Source of the DNA: Pseudooceanicola aestuarii
GTDB lineage: Bacteria > Pseudomonadota > Alphaproteobacteria > Rhodobacterales > Rhodobacteraceae
Length of the DNA: 64,000 nucleotides
Direction: 5' to 3'
Assembly (NCBI RefSeq): GCF_010614805.1
Contig: NZ_JAAFZC010000004.1
Span: 110,145-174,144, forward strand
Shown here: piece after piece, positions 53,792-62,556 of the stretch
How positions within the stretch are numbered: the stretch's first letter is position 1
How the letters are laid out: the number at the start of each line of letters is the position of its first letter
Translations under genes and position numbers: made by a program
Notes under the pieces: generated by a model
The model's input: the letters and a program-made list of their open reading frames with translations, nothing else
What the model was told of the DNA's origin: nothing
Databases searched by the model: none

Positions 53792-54670
53792 ATGAAGCTG
53801 GAATGGTTGGAGGATATCGTCGCGATCTTCGAAAGCGAATCTCTGAACGAGGCCGCGGCGCGGCGCTATCTGACACAGCCCGCCTTTTCCCGGCGGGTGC
53901 GCAGCATCGAGGAATACCTGGGCGTCGAGCTCATGGACCGCAGCCGCAAACCCGCCCGCCCCACAGAAACCCTGATCGAACAGGAAGACCGCCTGCGCGC
54001 CCTGTCCGCCGATCTGAAGGGGCTGGTCGTCGATCTGCGCAAGGCGGAACGCCAGGTCAGCAGCCGTATCGTCATTGCCAGTCAGCACGCGATCACCACG
54101 GCGGTAATGCCCCAGCTGATTTCCGAACGGCTGGCGCAGCTGGGCTACAAGATCCGCCTGCGCTCGGCCAACCGGTCGGAATGCTGGGGGATGCTGATCA
54201 CCAAGGAGGCGGACGTGGTGGTGACCTACAAATCCCTCGCCGAACTCTCTCGTCCGGCAGAGGAATACGCGGAGGAGCTGGTGATGTCGCGCGAAGACCT
54301 GGTGCCTGTCGGGGCCGCCGGGCTGCGGGACCAACTGGCAGCGGGGAAATTGCCGCTGATCGGCTATCCCACCGATGTCTTTCTGGGCCGGTTGCTGGAA
54401 ACGGAGGTGATGCCCGAGATCCACGACCGGTTCGACATCGACATCAAGGTAGAGACAGCCCTGACCGTTGCCGCCATGCAGATCGCGACGACCGGGGTGG
54501 GGATCGCGTGGATTCCCGCCTCCGTGCTGCATACCCTGCCCGCGCGCGCGCCCCTGACGGTCTTCTCCGATATCCTGCCGACGCCACGGGTCGCCACCAC
54601 CGCCACCCGGCTGATCGGCCGCAAATCAGAGGCGGAGACTCGGATCTGGGCGTTGCTCTCCGGCGGCTAG
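53792..54670 (+). CDS. LysR-family regulator of the racemase/lyase operon
   Basis: A 292-aa LysR regulator: winged helix (about 1-60, LNEAAARRYLTQPAFSRRVRSIE) and effector domain. ATG 53792 follows AGGAG at 53779-53783. It lies divergently 111 bp from the PLP-enzyme gene with a T-N11-A dyad between, so autoregulation and control of the minus-strand trio are expected. Confidence 0.9.
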   Translation: MKLEWLEDIVAIFESESLNEAAARRYLTQPAFSRRVRSIEEYLGVELMDRSRKPARPTETLIEQEDRLRALSADLKGLVVDLRKAERQVSSRIVIASQHAITTAVMPQLISERLAQLGYKIRLRSANRSECWGMLITKEADVVVTYKSLAELSRPAEEYAEELVMSREDLVPVGAAGLRDQLAAGKLPLIGYPTDVFLGRLLETEVMPEIHDRFDIDIKVETALTVAAMQIATTGVGIAWIPASVLHTLPARAPLTVFSDILPTPRVATTATRLIGRKSEAETRIWALLSGG

Positions 54671-54759
54671 GAGAAGTTTCGCGCACCCCTCCCCTGCCGC
54701 GCTGGCGCCTGTCGGTCCAGCGCGGTAAAGCGGAACAACGCAGCGCGAGGCAGGCCAGG

Positions 54760-55236
54760 ATGGCGGACCAGATGCAGACACCCCCGCCTCCCTTCCAGGG
54801 CGATGATGATCCGACGATGGGCGCCAACCGGGTCTGGTTCAACCTGCTGCGCCTGCACCGCAGCATGGGCCCCCGTATCGCCCGCGCGCTACGTCAGCAC
54901 GATATCGGCGACCCGATCTGGTATGAAATCATGTTGGAACTGGAACGCGCCGGGCCCCATGGCCTGCCCATGGCCGAACTGGAGCACCGCCTGTTCACCC
55001 CCCAATACGCCCTGTCGCGCCATGCTGCCCGGCTGGAGGGGCGCGGCTGGATCACCAGCACCCCCCTGCCCGGCCCGGGACGTGGCAAGAGGCTCGCGCT
55101 GACCCCGGATGGCGAAGGGATTCACGCCCGGATCTGGCCGATCTACCAGGCGGCTATCCAGGCCGAAATCGGCCCCCGCCTGTCCGTTGAAGAAGCCTAT
55201 GCGCTGGCCGGCTACCTGATCCGCCTATACCCGTGA
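54760..55236 (+). CDS. MarR-family regulator
   Basis: A 158-aa winged-helix protein: WFNLLRLHRSMGPRIARALRQHDI helix region (about 26-50), recognition section PMAELEHRLFTPQYALSRHAARLEGRGWI (spread over about 77-105) and wing PGPGRGKRLALTPDGEG. ATG 54760 begins MADQMQTP. It stands alone, 89 bp after the LysR gene and convergent with the TonB-dependent receptor gene; its target cannot be inferred. Confidence 0.85.
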   Translation: MADQMQTPPPPFQGDDDPTMGANRVWFNLLRLHRSMGPRIARALRQHDIGDPIWYEIMLELERAGPHGLPMAELEHRLFTPQYALSRHAARLEGRGWITSTPLPGPGRGKRLALTPDGEGIHARIWPIYQAAIQAEIGPRLSVEEAYALAGYLIRLYP

Positions 55237-55378
55237 ACCGACCGCCGGCGCGGCCCTGCCAGGCCCCACGCCGGCGGTTGACGGCTGGCATCGAAACAGG
55301 CCCCCCCCTCCGCGCCTTGGCGCCCACCCCCTTCCGCCCCCGAGGGGGTGCAGGAGGGTGGGATGCAGGGGCCGCCCG

Positions 55379-57328
55379 TCAGAACCGGGAGACGGCAACC
55401 AGGGTGATGGTGCGCCCCGGCTCGTTCAACGTGTCGACGCTGCTGTATTCGCCACCGTAGGTCGCGCGGTCGGCATAGTTGCGGTCGAACAGGTTGCCTA
55501 CCTCGGCGCGCAGGGTCAGGTTCTGCATCGAGGGCGGCACGTATTCCACGAAAAGGTTCACCACCTCGTAGCCGTCCAGGTCCGTCGCTCCGGCGCTGGC
55601 CGGCATGTCGTAATCCAGCGCCACGTCCAACCCGCCGCCGACGGTCAGGCCGCGCACACCGGTCTCCTGCTCGATCTCCAGTGCCATGACGGTGCCCAGC
55701 GGCGCGCCGAAGTCGAGCGCCTCGTAACCGGCGGCATCTGAACCGTTCACCGTCACGTCACTGTGCGACAGAGTAAACCGCGCGAACCCGCTGGCCCAAT
55801 CATAGGTCGCGCCCAGATTGTAGCCCCGGCTTTCGAAATCGAAATTGGCATCGGCGCTGCGGGCATCGTCGATCCGGGTGACGAAGACTTCGCCGCCCAG
55901 GGTCAGCGCGCCCATCGTCCAGTCAAAGCCCAGGGTGGCATTCTGTGCCCGCGAGGCCTGCAAACCGCCGTAGACCCAGGGCACGCGCGCCTCGTAGGTG
56001 TAATTGTCCTCGATATCGATCCCGCCAAAGACCGATGACACGCCGCCGCGCAGGGCAAAACTGTCGGTCACGTCATAGATGGCGGAGGCATTGCCGGAGA
56101 AGCCGGAATTCGTCAGCTCCGTCCCGTCTGTTCCGGTGAACACCTGGTGATCGTAGCGCGCCCCGAAGGACAGGCGCCAGCGGTCAGCCGGCGTCATCCG
56201 TGCCTGCGCGAACAGGCCGATATTATCCGAGGATTCGCGCATGTCCGTCCCGTAAAGCGGGCTGAGATATTCGCCGAACCGCTCTTGCAGATCCAGACCG
56301 GCGGTGACCGTGTCGCTGCCGTTCAGGTGAAACCGGTTCTCCAGCGTCAAAGACGTCGTGCCAGAGCGGCCGTTGCTGTCATAGGGGTCGGGGACGATCA
56401 CTTCGCTTTCGGAATAGCCCAGGCTGATCTTGGGATCCCACAGGCCCTGCGCCTGCGTGTTCTCGTAGCTCAACGAATAGCTTTGGCGGGTGGTGTCATA
56501 GACGCGCAGGTTGGTGTTCACGCCGCCCAGCCCGCCGAAATTGGCCCGGAACTGGCGCAATTCGTCATCCCGCAGGCGCAGCGCCGAAAGCTCGATCCGG
56601 TGCCCGTCGGCGTTCTCGTAGGCCAGTTTCCCCAGGTAGCTTTCCAAATTGGCCGAGGTGCCGGGCATCACGGCGCCGGCGCCGTTCTCGTAATCGTCGC
56701 CCTGCGCGACCTTGCCATAGCCCAGCCAGGTGAAATCGCCCTGGCGCCCGGCCAGCGTGACCGCCGCCTGGCCGGTGCTTCCGTTGTCGCTGTAGCTCAG
56801 CCGGACGTTACCGCCGAAGTCGCGGCCCAGCAGGATATCCTCGGCATCCACCGTTTCGAACACGACTGAACCGGCCAGCGCATAGGGCCCGGCATCGGCG
56901 GGCGCCACGGTCGCATCGGCGCGAACCTGTTTCAGCAGGCCGGGATCGATGGCATTGGCGGTGACGTGGTGAAACGCCCGGTTGTTCTGCGGCGCCTCGT
57001 CGATCGTCACGCCAAGGTTCAGCATGTCCACGCCATTCAGAAAGATCTTCTGCGTCAACGGCAGCGCACCGCCCACGGAGACCGAGGAGATCCCCGCGAA
57101 AACATCCTTCATGTCACCGGTGCGGGCGCGCTCCAGCTCGTAATCGGCGACATACATGGTGGTCGCCCGGTCGGCGGCGCCAAAGAAAATGTCGCGCTGC
57201 TCCACCTCGATCGGGTCCAGGCTGTAGACGGGTCCGCCCTCTTGCGCGGACACAGGGGCGGTCCCGAATACGAGACCGATTGCGGTGCAGGAAAGGAGAT
57301 GGCGCGCGGCGCCGCGATGCGTGGTCAT
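55379..57328 (-). CDS. TonB-dependent outer-membrane receptor
   Basis: A 649-aa receptor with a signal peptide (cleavage near VSAQEGG), a TonB-box-like YSLDPIEVE region, a plug domain (about 50-170) and a 22-strand-type beta-barrel ending in the usual aromatic residue (VAVSRF). Sequences such as NLRAEVGNLFDRNYADRATYG-like text near the C-terminus are typical of siderophore or other small-ligand receptors. No inner-membrane partner is next to it. Start 57328 was chosen from the signal peptide; the open frame extends further upstream in Arg-rich filler. Confidence 0.9.
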   Translation of the reverse strand: MTTHRGAARHLLSCTAIGLVFGTAPVSAQEGGPVYSLDPIEVEQRDIFFGAADRATTMYVADYELERARTGDMKDVFAGISSVSVGGALPLTQKIFLNGVDMLNLGVTIDEAPQNNRAFHHVTANAIDPGLLKQVRADATVAPADAGPYALAGSVVFETVDAEDILLGRDFGGNVRLSYSDNGSTGQAAVTLAGRQGDFTWLGYGKVAQGDDYENGAGAVMPGTSANLESYLGKLAYENADGHRIELSALRLRDDELRQFRANFGGLGGVNTNLRVYDTTRQSYSLSYENTQAQGLWDPKISLGYSESEVIVPDPYDSNGRSGTTSLTLENRFHLNGSDTVTAGLDLQERFGEYLSPLYGTDMRESSDNIGLFAQARMTPADRWRLSFGARYDHQVFTGTDGTELTNSGFSGNASAIYDVTDSFALRGGVSSVFGGIDIEDNYTYEARVPWVYGGLQASRAQNATLGFDWTMGALTLGGEVFVTRIDDARSADANFDFESRGYNLGATYDWASGFARFTLSHSDVTVNGSDAAGYEALDFGAPLGTVMALEIEQETGVRGLTVGGGLDVALDYDMPASAGATDLDGYEVVNLFVEYVPPSMQNLTLRAEVGNLFDRNYADRATYGGEYSSVDTLNEPGRTITLVAVSRF

Positions 57329-57927
57329 GACTGTCCCCAAGTGAATGACAATGGTCTCGGCTTGGCGACAGGTGGCCTGGCTATCGCGCAAGTGGGTAGG
57401 GTATCGGTCGCTGATATGCAAGTGCATGAATGCGGTGTCAGGGGGCGAACCGACCCGGAGCCAGGCCCGGGGGCTGCCGCATCGGTAACGCCAAATCGCG
57501 GCGGGGCGCCGGTGTGACGTCCGCACGGCGCACAGGTTTCCAGAATCACCCGCCCCGTCTATCAGGATGAAATCCCGCACCGCGCCGGGGCGCCGCGTTA
57601 CTGAGAGGGGCGTACAGGCGATTTTGGGCCTCACCCCCGCCCTGCCCGGTTCAGAGCCTGTTTTCAGTCTCTATTTCAGGGCGTTACCTTTGGGCATAGA
57701 CACTACTTGCAGGGGTTGGTCCCTGATCTGGTGGGTCGAACGTTTCGCGATACAAGCCGCCGGCGTACATTTTTTCTTGAGATCCAAAGATTTCGGCGTC
57801 ATATCTGTAACGCGAAAACAATGATAAATCCTGACCGCGCGTTTCTGAGGGCAAAGAGCAGACACGGCCACCCCGGTAACGCGGAACGGAACGGTTGAGA
57901 CTGGCGGACAAACACAGGCGGACCCAG
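57329..57927. promoter_or_regulatory. Divergent region between TonB receptor and repA
   Basis: A 599-bp region without a supported gene. It should hold the repA promoter (AT-rich 57755-57850) and the receptor promoter. A short palindrome ATGCA-AG-TGCAT lies at 57416-57427, 88 bp upstream of the receptor, and CAGGG/CCCTG arms lie at 57710-57725. No clear Fur-type box was found. Confidence 0.45.
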
Positions 57928-59130
57928 ATGCATCCCGTGTTGCATGACAAGCTCAAGGCAGATGCCGATCGGCTTTCCGAAGCGTTGGAGCATATGTCCA
58001 AGCTGTTCCTTGCCCCCAAGGAGCAGAAATCGCTGCGCAGTTTCAGTACCGCCGAGGTCGCGGAACTGCTGCGCGTCAGCGACGGCTACCTGCGCAAGGC
58101 GCATTTCGACGGCCGTCTGCCCGAGGTCGAGCAGGGGCCGGGAAACAAGCGTCTCTATACCGGGGAAAACATCCTGGAGGTCCGTCGGATTCTGGCCCAG
58201 AACGCCAAGGATCCCTACCAGTTCCTGCCCGGCCGCCGGGCGGGGGACAAGTTGCAGATCTGGTCCACGGTGAATTTCAAGGGCGGGTCCAGCAAGACGA
58301 CCACGACGGTCACACTGGGGATGCGCCTGGCGCTGCGCGGCTATCGCGTGCTGCTGATCGACGCGGATCCACAGGCCTCCCTCACCACGTTCTTCGGCTA
58401 TCAACCCGAGATCGATTTCCGCCAGGGTGGGACGCTCTACGATGCGATCCGCTACAACGACGGCGACAGCACCCGCGTGCCCATCACCGATGTGTTGCGC
58501 AAGACCTATTTCCCCAACCTTGACCTGGTGCCCGGTGGCATCATGCTGTCGGAGTTCGAGACGGAAACGCCGACCGCGCTCAGCCGTGGCGAGCAACCGG
58601 TGTTCTTCAATCGGATCCGCGAACCGCTGCGCCAGGTCGAGGATGATTATGACATCGTCCTGGTCGATTGCCCGCCACAGCTGGGCTATTTGACCATGTC
58701 GGCGGTCTGTGCCTCGACCTCCTTGCTGATGACGATCATTCCCGAGCGGGTGGACCTGGCCTCTGCCAGTCAGTTCCTGACCATGGCGTCGGGCATCCTG
58801 GAGGTGCTGCACGCCAATGGCGGGATCGGCGCCTATGACAATTTCGCCTATTTGCTGACCCGGTTCGACACCGCGATCAGCACCCAGCAGGACCTGGCGG
58901 AATGGATCAGGCAGCTGCTGGGCGATTCGGTTGTCCCCTCTCCCTTCGTGAAATCCTCGGCGGTGAGCGAGGCGGGGCTGTCGCAGAAAACCATTTTCGA
59001 AGTCGACCTGGCGAGCACGAAAAACCGCAAGACCTATGACCGGGCACTGGAATCCGTCATCGGATTTTCCAATGATATCGAGAAGATGATTCAGACCGCG
59101 TGGAACAGGGGAGGCGATGATGAAACGTGA
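57928..59130 (+). CDS. repA: Plasmid partition ATPase RepA (ParA-type)
   Basis: A 400-aa RepA of repABC plasmids: N-terminal helix-turn-helix (about 38-62, FSTAEVAELLRVSDGYLRKA), deviant Walker A KGGSSKTT (118-125), DADPQASLTTFFG and LVDCPPQLGYLT. It drives partition with RepB and represses its own operon. ATG 57928 starts the usual N-terminus; a TTG 11 codons earlier is less likely. The gene overlaps repB by 14 bp. Confidence 0.95.
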   Translation: MHPVLHDKLKADADRLSEALEHMSKLFLAPKEQKSLRSFSTAEVAELLRVSDGYLRKAHFDGRLPEVEQGPGNKRLYTGENILEVRRILAQNAKDPYQFLPGRRAGDKLQIWSTVNFKGGSSKTTTTVTLGMRLALRGYRVLLIDADPQASLTTFFGYQPEIDFRQGGTLYDAIRYNDGDSTRVPITDVLRKTYFPNLDLVPGGIMLSEFETETPTALSRGEQPVFFNRIREPLRQVEDDYDIVLVDCPPQLGYLTMSAVCASTSLLMTIIPERVDLASASQFLTMASGILEVLHANGGIGAYDNFAYLLTRFDTAISTQQDLAEWIRQLLGDSVVPSPFVKSSAVSEAGLSQKTIFEVDLASTKNRKTYDRALESVIGFSNDIEKMIQTAWNRGGDDET

Positions 59131-60076
59131 CCTTCTGGCCAAGAGCCTGGCGCAGATGGGATCCCGCCCGGCCGACACACCGCCCGATCAGCCCCCTGCC
59201 CCGGCACCGGCGTCCGACGACAGCCGGCCGCGCTCTCTCAAGAGCATGTCGGACGTGCTGTCCCAGGTCTCGGCCCAATCGGCGCAGGAGATCGACGTCA
59301 GCGAGATCGCCGAATCCGAGATCGCGGACAGGTTCGACGTGGCCGTCGGTCTGGATGACCTGGTGGAATCGATCCGCAGCTCGGGCCAGCAATTGCCCGC
59401 CCTGCTGCGCTACCGGCGCGGCGCGGGACCGCGGTACGAGGTCGTCTATGGCCGCCGCCGCATTGCCGCCTGTCGGATCCTGGGCATCAAGGTCCGCGCC
59501 TATATCAAGGAGATGGACCAGCGGGAGGCCCTGGTCTCTCAAGCGCTTGAAAACTCCGCCCGGCTGGAACGCAGTTTCATCGAACAGGCGATTTTCGCCG
59601 TGAAGCTTGAGGAACAGGGCTTTACCCGGGCCGAAATCGGCGATGTCCTGGCCGTGGACAAGGGTACGCTCAGCAAGCTGATCAACGTCGCCCGCGACGT
59701 TCCGGACCCGGTGATCTACGCCATCGGCGCCGCCCATGACGCCGGTCGCCGGCCCTGGCTGGAACTGCGACGCCTGATCAACGCCGAAACCGCGCCGCCG
59801 GAAACCGAATTGATCGCCTTGATCCCCGAGAGCGGCAACCCGGCGGAGAAATTGGCCGCGCTCCTTGCCGCATTGCAGCAATTCGAATCGCGCCAAGGGA
59901 ATGGTCCGCCCTCCCCTGTCGTGGAGGCGCCGGCGCCCGACCGGCCCGTCATCTTTCGCGCCCGTGGCAAACGATTGACGATCGAGGTGGCGGACAAGGA
60001 CGAGGAAGGGTTCATCGGTTTTATCTCCGAGAAGTTGGAAACCCTTTATCACGATTGGAAAAAACAAGGTTCCTGA
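59117..60076 (+). CDS. repB: Plasmid partition protein RepB (ParB-type)
   Basis: A 319-aa ParB-family protein: ParB N-terminal box around residues 65-125 (VYGRRRIAACRILG, ALVSQALENSARLERS), helix-turn-helix (about 165-185, FTRAEIGDVLAVDKGTLSKLI) and a C-terminal dimer domain. It binds parS. An identical 16-bp palindrome lies 41 bp after its stop and again near the repC end. It starts at ATGATG inside repA. Confidence 0.95.
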   Translation: MMKRDLLAKSLAQMGSRPADTPPDQPPAPAPASDDSRPRSLKSMSDVLSQVSAQSAQEIDVSEIAESEIADRFDVAVGLDDLVESIRSSGQQLPALLRYRRGAGPRYEVVYGRRRIAACRILGIKVRAYIKEMDQREALVSQALENSARLERSFIEQAIFAVKLEEQGFTRAEIGDVLAVDKGTLSKLINVARDVPDPVIYAIGAAHDAGRRPWLELRRLINAETAPPETELIALIPESGNPAEKLAALLAALQQFESRQGNGPPSPVVEAPAPDRPVIFRARGKRLTIEVADKDEEGFIGFISEKLETLYHDWKKQGS

Positions 60077-60117
60077 GCAGCGATCAGGGGCCAGAGGCAG
60101 AGATACGGAATGTCGGG

Positions 60118-60133
60118 GTTGGCCATGGCCAAC
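60118..60133. repeat. parS: parS-like centromere site 1
   Basis: GTTGGCCATGGCCAAC, a perfect 16-bp palindrome in the repB-repC gap. RepABC parS sites follow a GTT-N10-AAC dyad form; an identical copy is at 61423-61438. Confidence 0.8.
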
Positions 60134-60177
60134 CCTGCATGTTGGCGAAACGAGCAGCAGGAGGCAGACACCAGGAC

Positions 60178-60245
60178 AAAAAGAAACCCCCCGAAGGCGG
60201 TGAAGCACTCCAGAGGGTCCCGATTTACTAGCACTTCATTGGTAC
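60178..60245 (-). ncRNA. Candidate antisense counter-transcript RNA (repC control)
   Basis: repABC plasmids usually encode a small antisense RNA between repB and repC. On the minus strand, a UUCG-capped stem (complement of about 60185-60200) is followed by TTTCTTTTT, an intrinsic-terminator form, with a weak -35/-10 pair (TTGCAG, 17 bp, TACCAA) further upstream. Boundaries are estimates. Confidence 0.4.
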
Positions 60246-60309
60246 CCCCAAAGAGAAACTCCTGCAACACCATTTCGGTGAACGGTTCCTTTTTGCCGTC
60301 TGAAATTGG

Positions 60310-61584
60310 ATGAAACACGAAAACGTAACGGCCGCTGTGGCCGATGCGCAGGATAGCTGCGCGACTTCGGCGAGCGTCAGCTTTCCGGGAATGGGATCGC
60401 TTGACCAACAGCCGTGGTTCCAGCCGATCACGCGCCGCGATCTGATGGCCGCGGTCAATATAGTCGCGCGCGACCTGGGTTTGCGTCCGGCCTCTGTCGT
60501 GGTGGTCGACGCGCTGCTCAGCTGCCTGCCCTGCAAGGATCCGCGCGGCTCCGGTGACGCCCCTATCACGCCCCAGGTGTTGCTGACTGTCTTTGCCGCG
60601 AATGACACCCTGTGTTTCCGCGCCAAGGGCATCACTGATCGGCAATTGCGCCGCCATCTGGAACGGTTGGAGGACGCCGGGCTGATCCGACGCCGCGACA
60701 GTGCGAATGGCAAACGCTTCCCGCTGTACCGTGGAGGAAAGGTCGTCGGCGCCTTCGGGATCGACTTGACGCCCTTGCTGCTCCGCGCGCAGGAGTTGAA
60801 AGCTCTCGCAGTTCAGCGCCGCGCCCAAGCGGACGAACTGCGCGGGTTACGGGCCTGTATCCTGAAACTGCGGGCACAATGTCTGGCTCTGACCCTCGGA
60901 TCAGAGGTCAACCAGTTCGTCGAGGACACCCGCAACATCATGCGCCGCGCAACGACCACCCTGCCCCAGGCCCGCGCGATCCTGAACCGCCTCAGGGAAA
61001 TCCTGTACAGCGCGCCGCAAAGCCCCGAGACCGCGGCCAAAGATACGCCGGAACTTCCCAATCAAACCGGACAGATGACCGCCACAGACGGACAAAACGT
61101 CCGGCACAAAGAACCTGAAAAACCTGATACAAAAAAACTTTATCGCAATGACCAACCAGTCAGCCCTGCTTTCCTGTGGGACACGCTTCCCATTCTGCGA
61201 AGCTTCTTTCCCGAGGTTCCGAAGGATTTGCATGACCTGCACCGGGTGATCCACGACTTTGGTCAGATGCTCAGAATTGGGGCAACGCTTCTTGGTCAAT
61301 GTGTCGCCCGGATTGGCGCCGTACATACCTTGAAATTACAAGAGCGGATTGCGCAACGACTGGAAGAGATCGACAATCCCGAAGGGTATCTACGCCGAGT
61401 TCTGCAAAACAACGATTTGAATGTTGGCCATGGCCAACAGGTCAACCCGTCCAACCCGGTCCGTCGCTGTCGAAACACTGCCGCAGAGTTTGGCGAAAAA
61501 TTCGCACCGGTTCCGTATCGCTGTTCTGGGCCAAGGTCACGAAATCCAGGGATTGCGGCGCAAAACTCAGCTCGGGCGGGGTAA
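60310..61584 (+). CDS. repC: Replication initiator RepC with an atypical C-terminus
   Basis: A 424-aa RepC: winged-helix initiator region (about 40-160: ITRRDLMAAVNIVARDLGL, ITDRQLRRHLERLEDAGLI) and a helical C-terminal domain. Up to about residue 363 (EEIDNPEGYLRR) it reads like RepC; the following 60 residues do not, and run through parS site 2 and then antisense to the LysR gene. The ORF overlaps that gene by 143 bp. The origin is expected inside or next to repC, as in other repABC plasmids. The start lacks a strong ribosome site, consistent with antisense RNA control. Confidence 0.88.
   Translation: MKHENVTAAVADAQDSCATSASVSFPGMGSLDQQPWFQPITRRDLMAAVNIVARDLGLRPASVVVVDALLSCLPCKDPRGSGDAPITPQVLLTVFAANDTLCFRAKGITDRQLRRHLERLEDAGLIRRRDSANGKRFPLYRGGKVVGAFGIDLTPLLLRAQELKALAVQRRAQADELRGLRACILKLRAQCLALTLGSEVNQFVEDTRNIMRRATTTLPQARAILNRLREILYSAPQSPETAAKDTPELPNQTGQMTATDGQNVRHKEPEKPDTKKLYRNDQPVSPAFLWDTLPILRSFFPEVPKDLHDLHRVIHDFGQMLRIGATLLGQCVARIGAVHTLKLQERIAQRLEEIDNPEGYLRRVLQNNDLNVGHGQQVNPSNPVRRCRNTAAEFGEKFAPVPYRCSGPRSRNPGIAAQNSARAG
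61423..61438. repeat. parS: parS-like centromere site 2
   Basis: Identical to the palindrome at 60118-60133 (GTTGGCCATGGCCAAC). It is inside the 3' end of the repC reading frame and 3 bp from the convergent LysR stop codon. Confidence 0.8.
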
Positions 61585-62398
61585 CGGGCACCACCGCTTC
61601 GTTGCGCAGATACGGACCGATGGCCATCGCGGGCACAGGAGCGATCAGATCGACCTGGGTGATCAATTGCATGAAGGCATTGGGATCCGCCTGCATCATC
61701 ACCGTCTCCACAGGTGGCGCGAGCCCGAGGCGACGAAAGGCCATCTCGACGCGCAGCCGGTTGTTGGATCCCACCTGCTGCAAAGCCCAGGGCCAATTCA
61801 ACAGCTCCTCCGCCGTGACGTTGCGCCCGGCGAGGGGATGCCCGGCGGAACAGACAAGGGTAAGTTCGGAGGTGCGCACCATCGGCTCATGCCGCAGGAC
61901 ATCGGAATGCAAGGCCTGGTCATCGTGCCAATCCACGACACCGAGGTAGCAATCAATCTGTCCTTCCTGCAAAGCGCGGGTCATGACGCTTTCCATGTCG
62001 GCACGAATGTGAAACCGCAAGGGGGCCGTGCCGGTGTTCATGATCCGCAAGGCGCGCGGAATGACATGCAGAAGCATTGCAGGATTGGTGCCGATACGCA
62101 GGATCGGCGTTTCGTCCCGCTGCAATTCCCGAGCCAGATGATCAAACGTCGCCAACCCGGTACGCGCCCGGTCCATGGCCAACCGGCCTGCCGGGGTCAG
62201 GCTTACCCCACGGGCTGAACGCCGGACCAGCGCGGTGCCAAAGGCATGTTCCAGATCCTTGACCATCTGCGACAGCGCCGGCTGGCTGAGGTTCAGACCC
62301 TCAGCGATGGAACGCAGGGATTTGTGCTGGTCGATCAGAACCAGCAGGCGCAGGTGACGCAACCGCAGCCGGTCCAGGAATATGTCGCGATCAGTCAT
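61442..62398 (-). CDS. LysR-family regulator, divergent from tctBA
   Basis: A 318-aa LysR regulator: winged helix (about 10-70, SLRSIAEGLNLSQPALSQMVKDLE) and effector domain with the CbbR/AbgR-like TLVCSAGHPLAG string. It is divergent from tctB and probably controls the second TTT transporter. A T-N11-A dyad overlaps its start codon. Its 3' end abuts parS site 2 and lies antisense to the tail of repC. Confidence 0.9.
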   Translation of the reverse strand: MTDRDIFLDRLRLRHLRLLVLIDQHKSLRSIAEGLNLSQPALSQMVKDLEHAFGTALVRRSARGVSLTPAGRLAMDRARTGLATFDHLARELQRDETPILRIGTNPAMLLHVIPRALRIMNTGTAPLRFHIRADMESVMTRALQEGQIDCYLGVVDWHDDQALHSDVLRHEPMVRTSELTLVCSAGHPLAGRNVTAEELLNWPWALQQVGSNNRLRVEMAFRRLGLAPPVETVMMQADPNAFMQLITQVDLIAPVPAMAIGPYLRNEAVVPVTPPELSFAPQSLDFVTLAQNSDTEPVRIFRQTLRQCFDSDGPGWTG

Positions 62399-62411
62399 AA
62401 GCTTGGCTTAT
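62397..62411. promoter_or_regulatory. LysR-type dyad overlapping the LysR start codon
   Basis: ATAAGC, TTG, GCTTAT: perfect 6-bp arms containing T-N11-A (62398-62410). It overlaps the regulator's start codon, suggesting negative autoregulation as well as control of the divergent tct genes. Confidence 0.5.
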
Positions 62412-62556
62412 CACGCGAGAAGAACTTTCGTCTATTCTTATCGCCGATCGCGGCGCTATGACTGATCTTCAGGGAGTTCACGGCCCGCACCGGGAGAGTG
62501 CAGGCCCAGCGAACCGGACGGGCAGGGCCCTGCGCCGCACGTCCAAGGGAGGGTAC

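Noticed and set aside
62170..62184. Third parS-like site (GGTCCATGGCCAACC)
   Set aside because: It lies inside the LysR coding sequence, only one half matches, and the dyad is broken.
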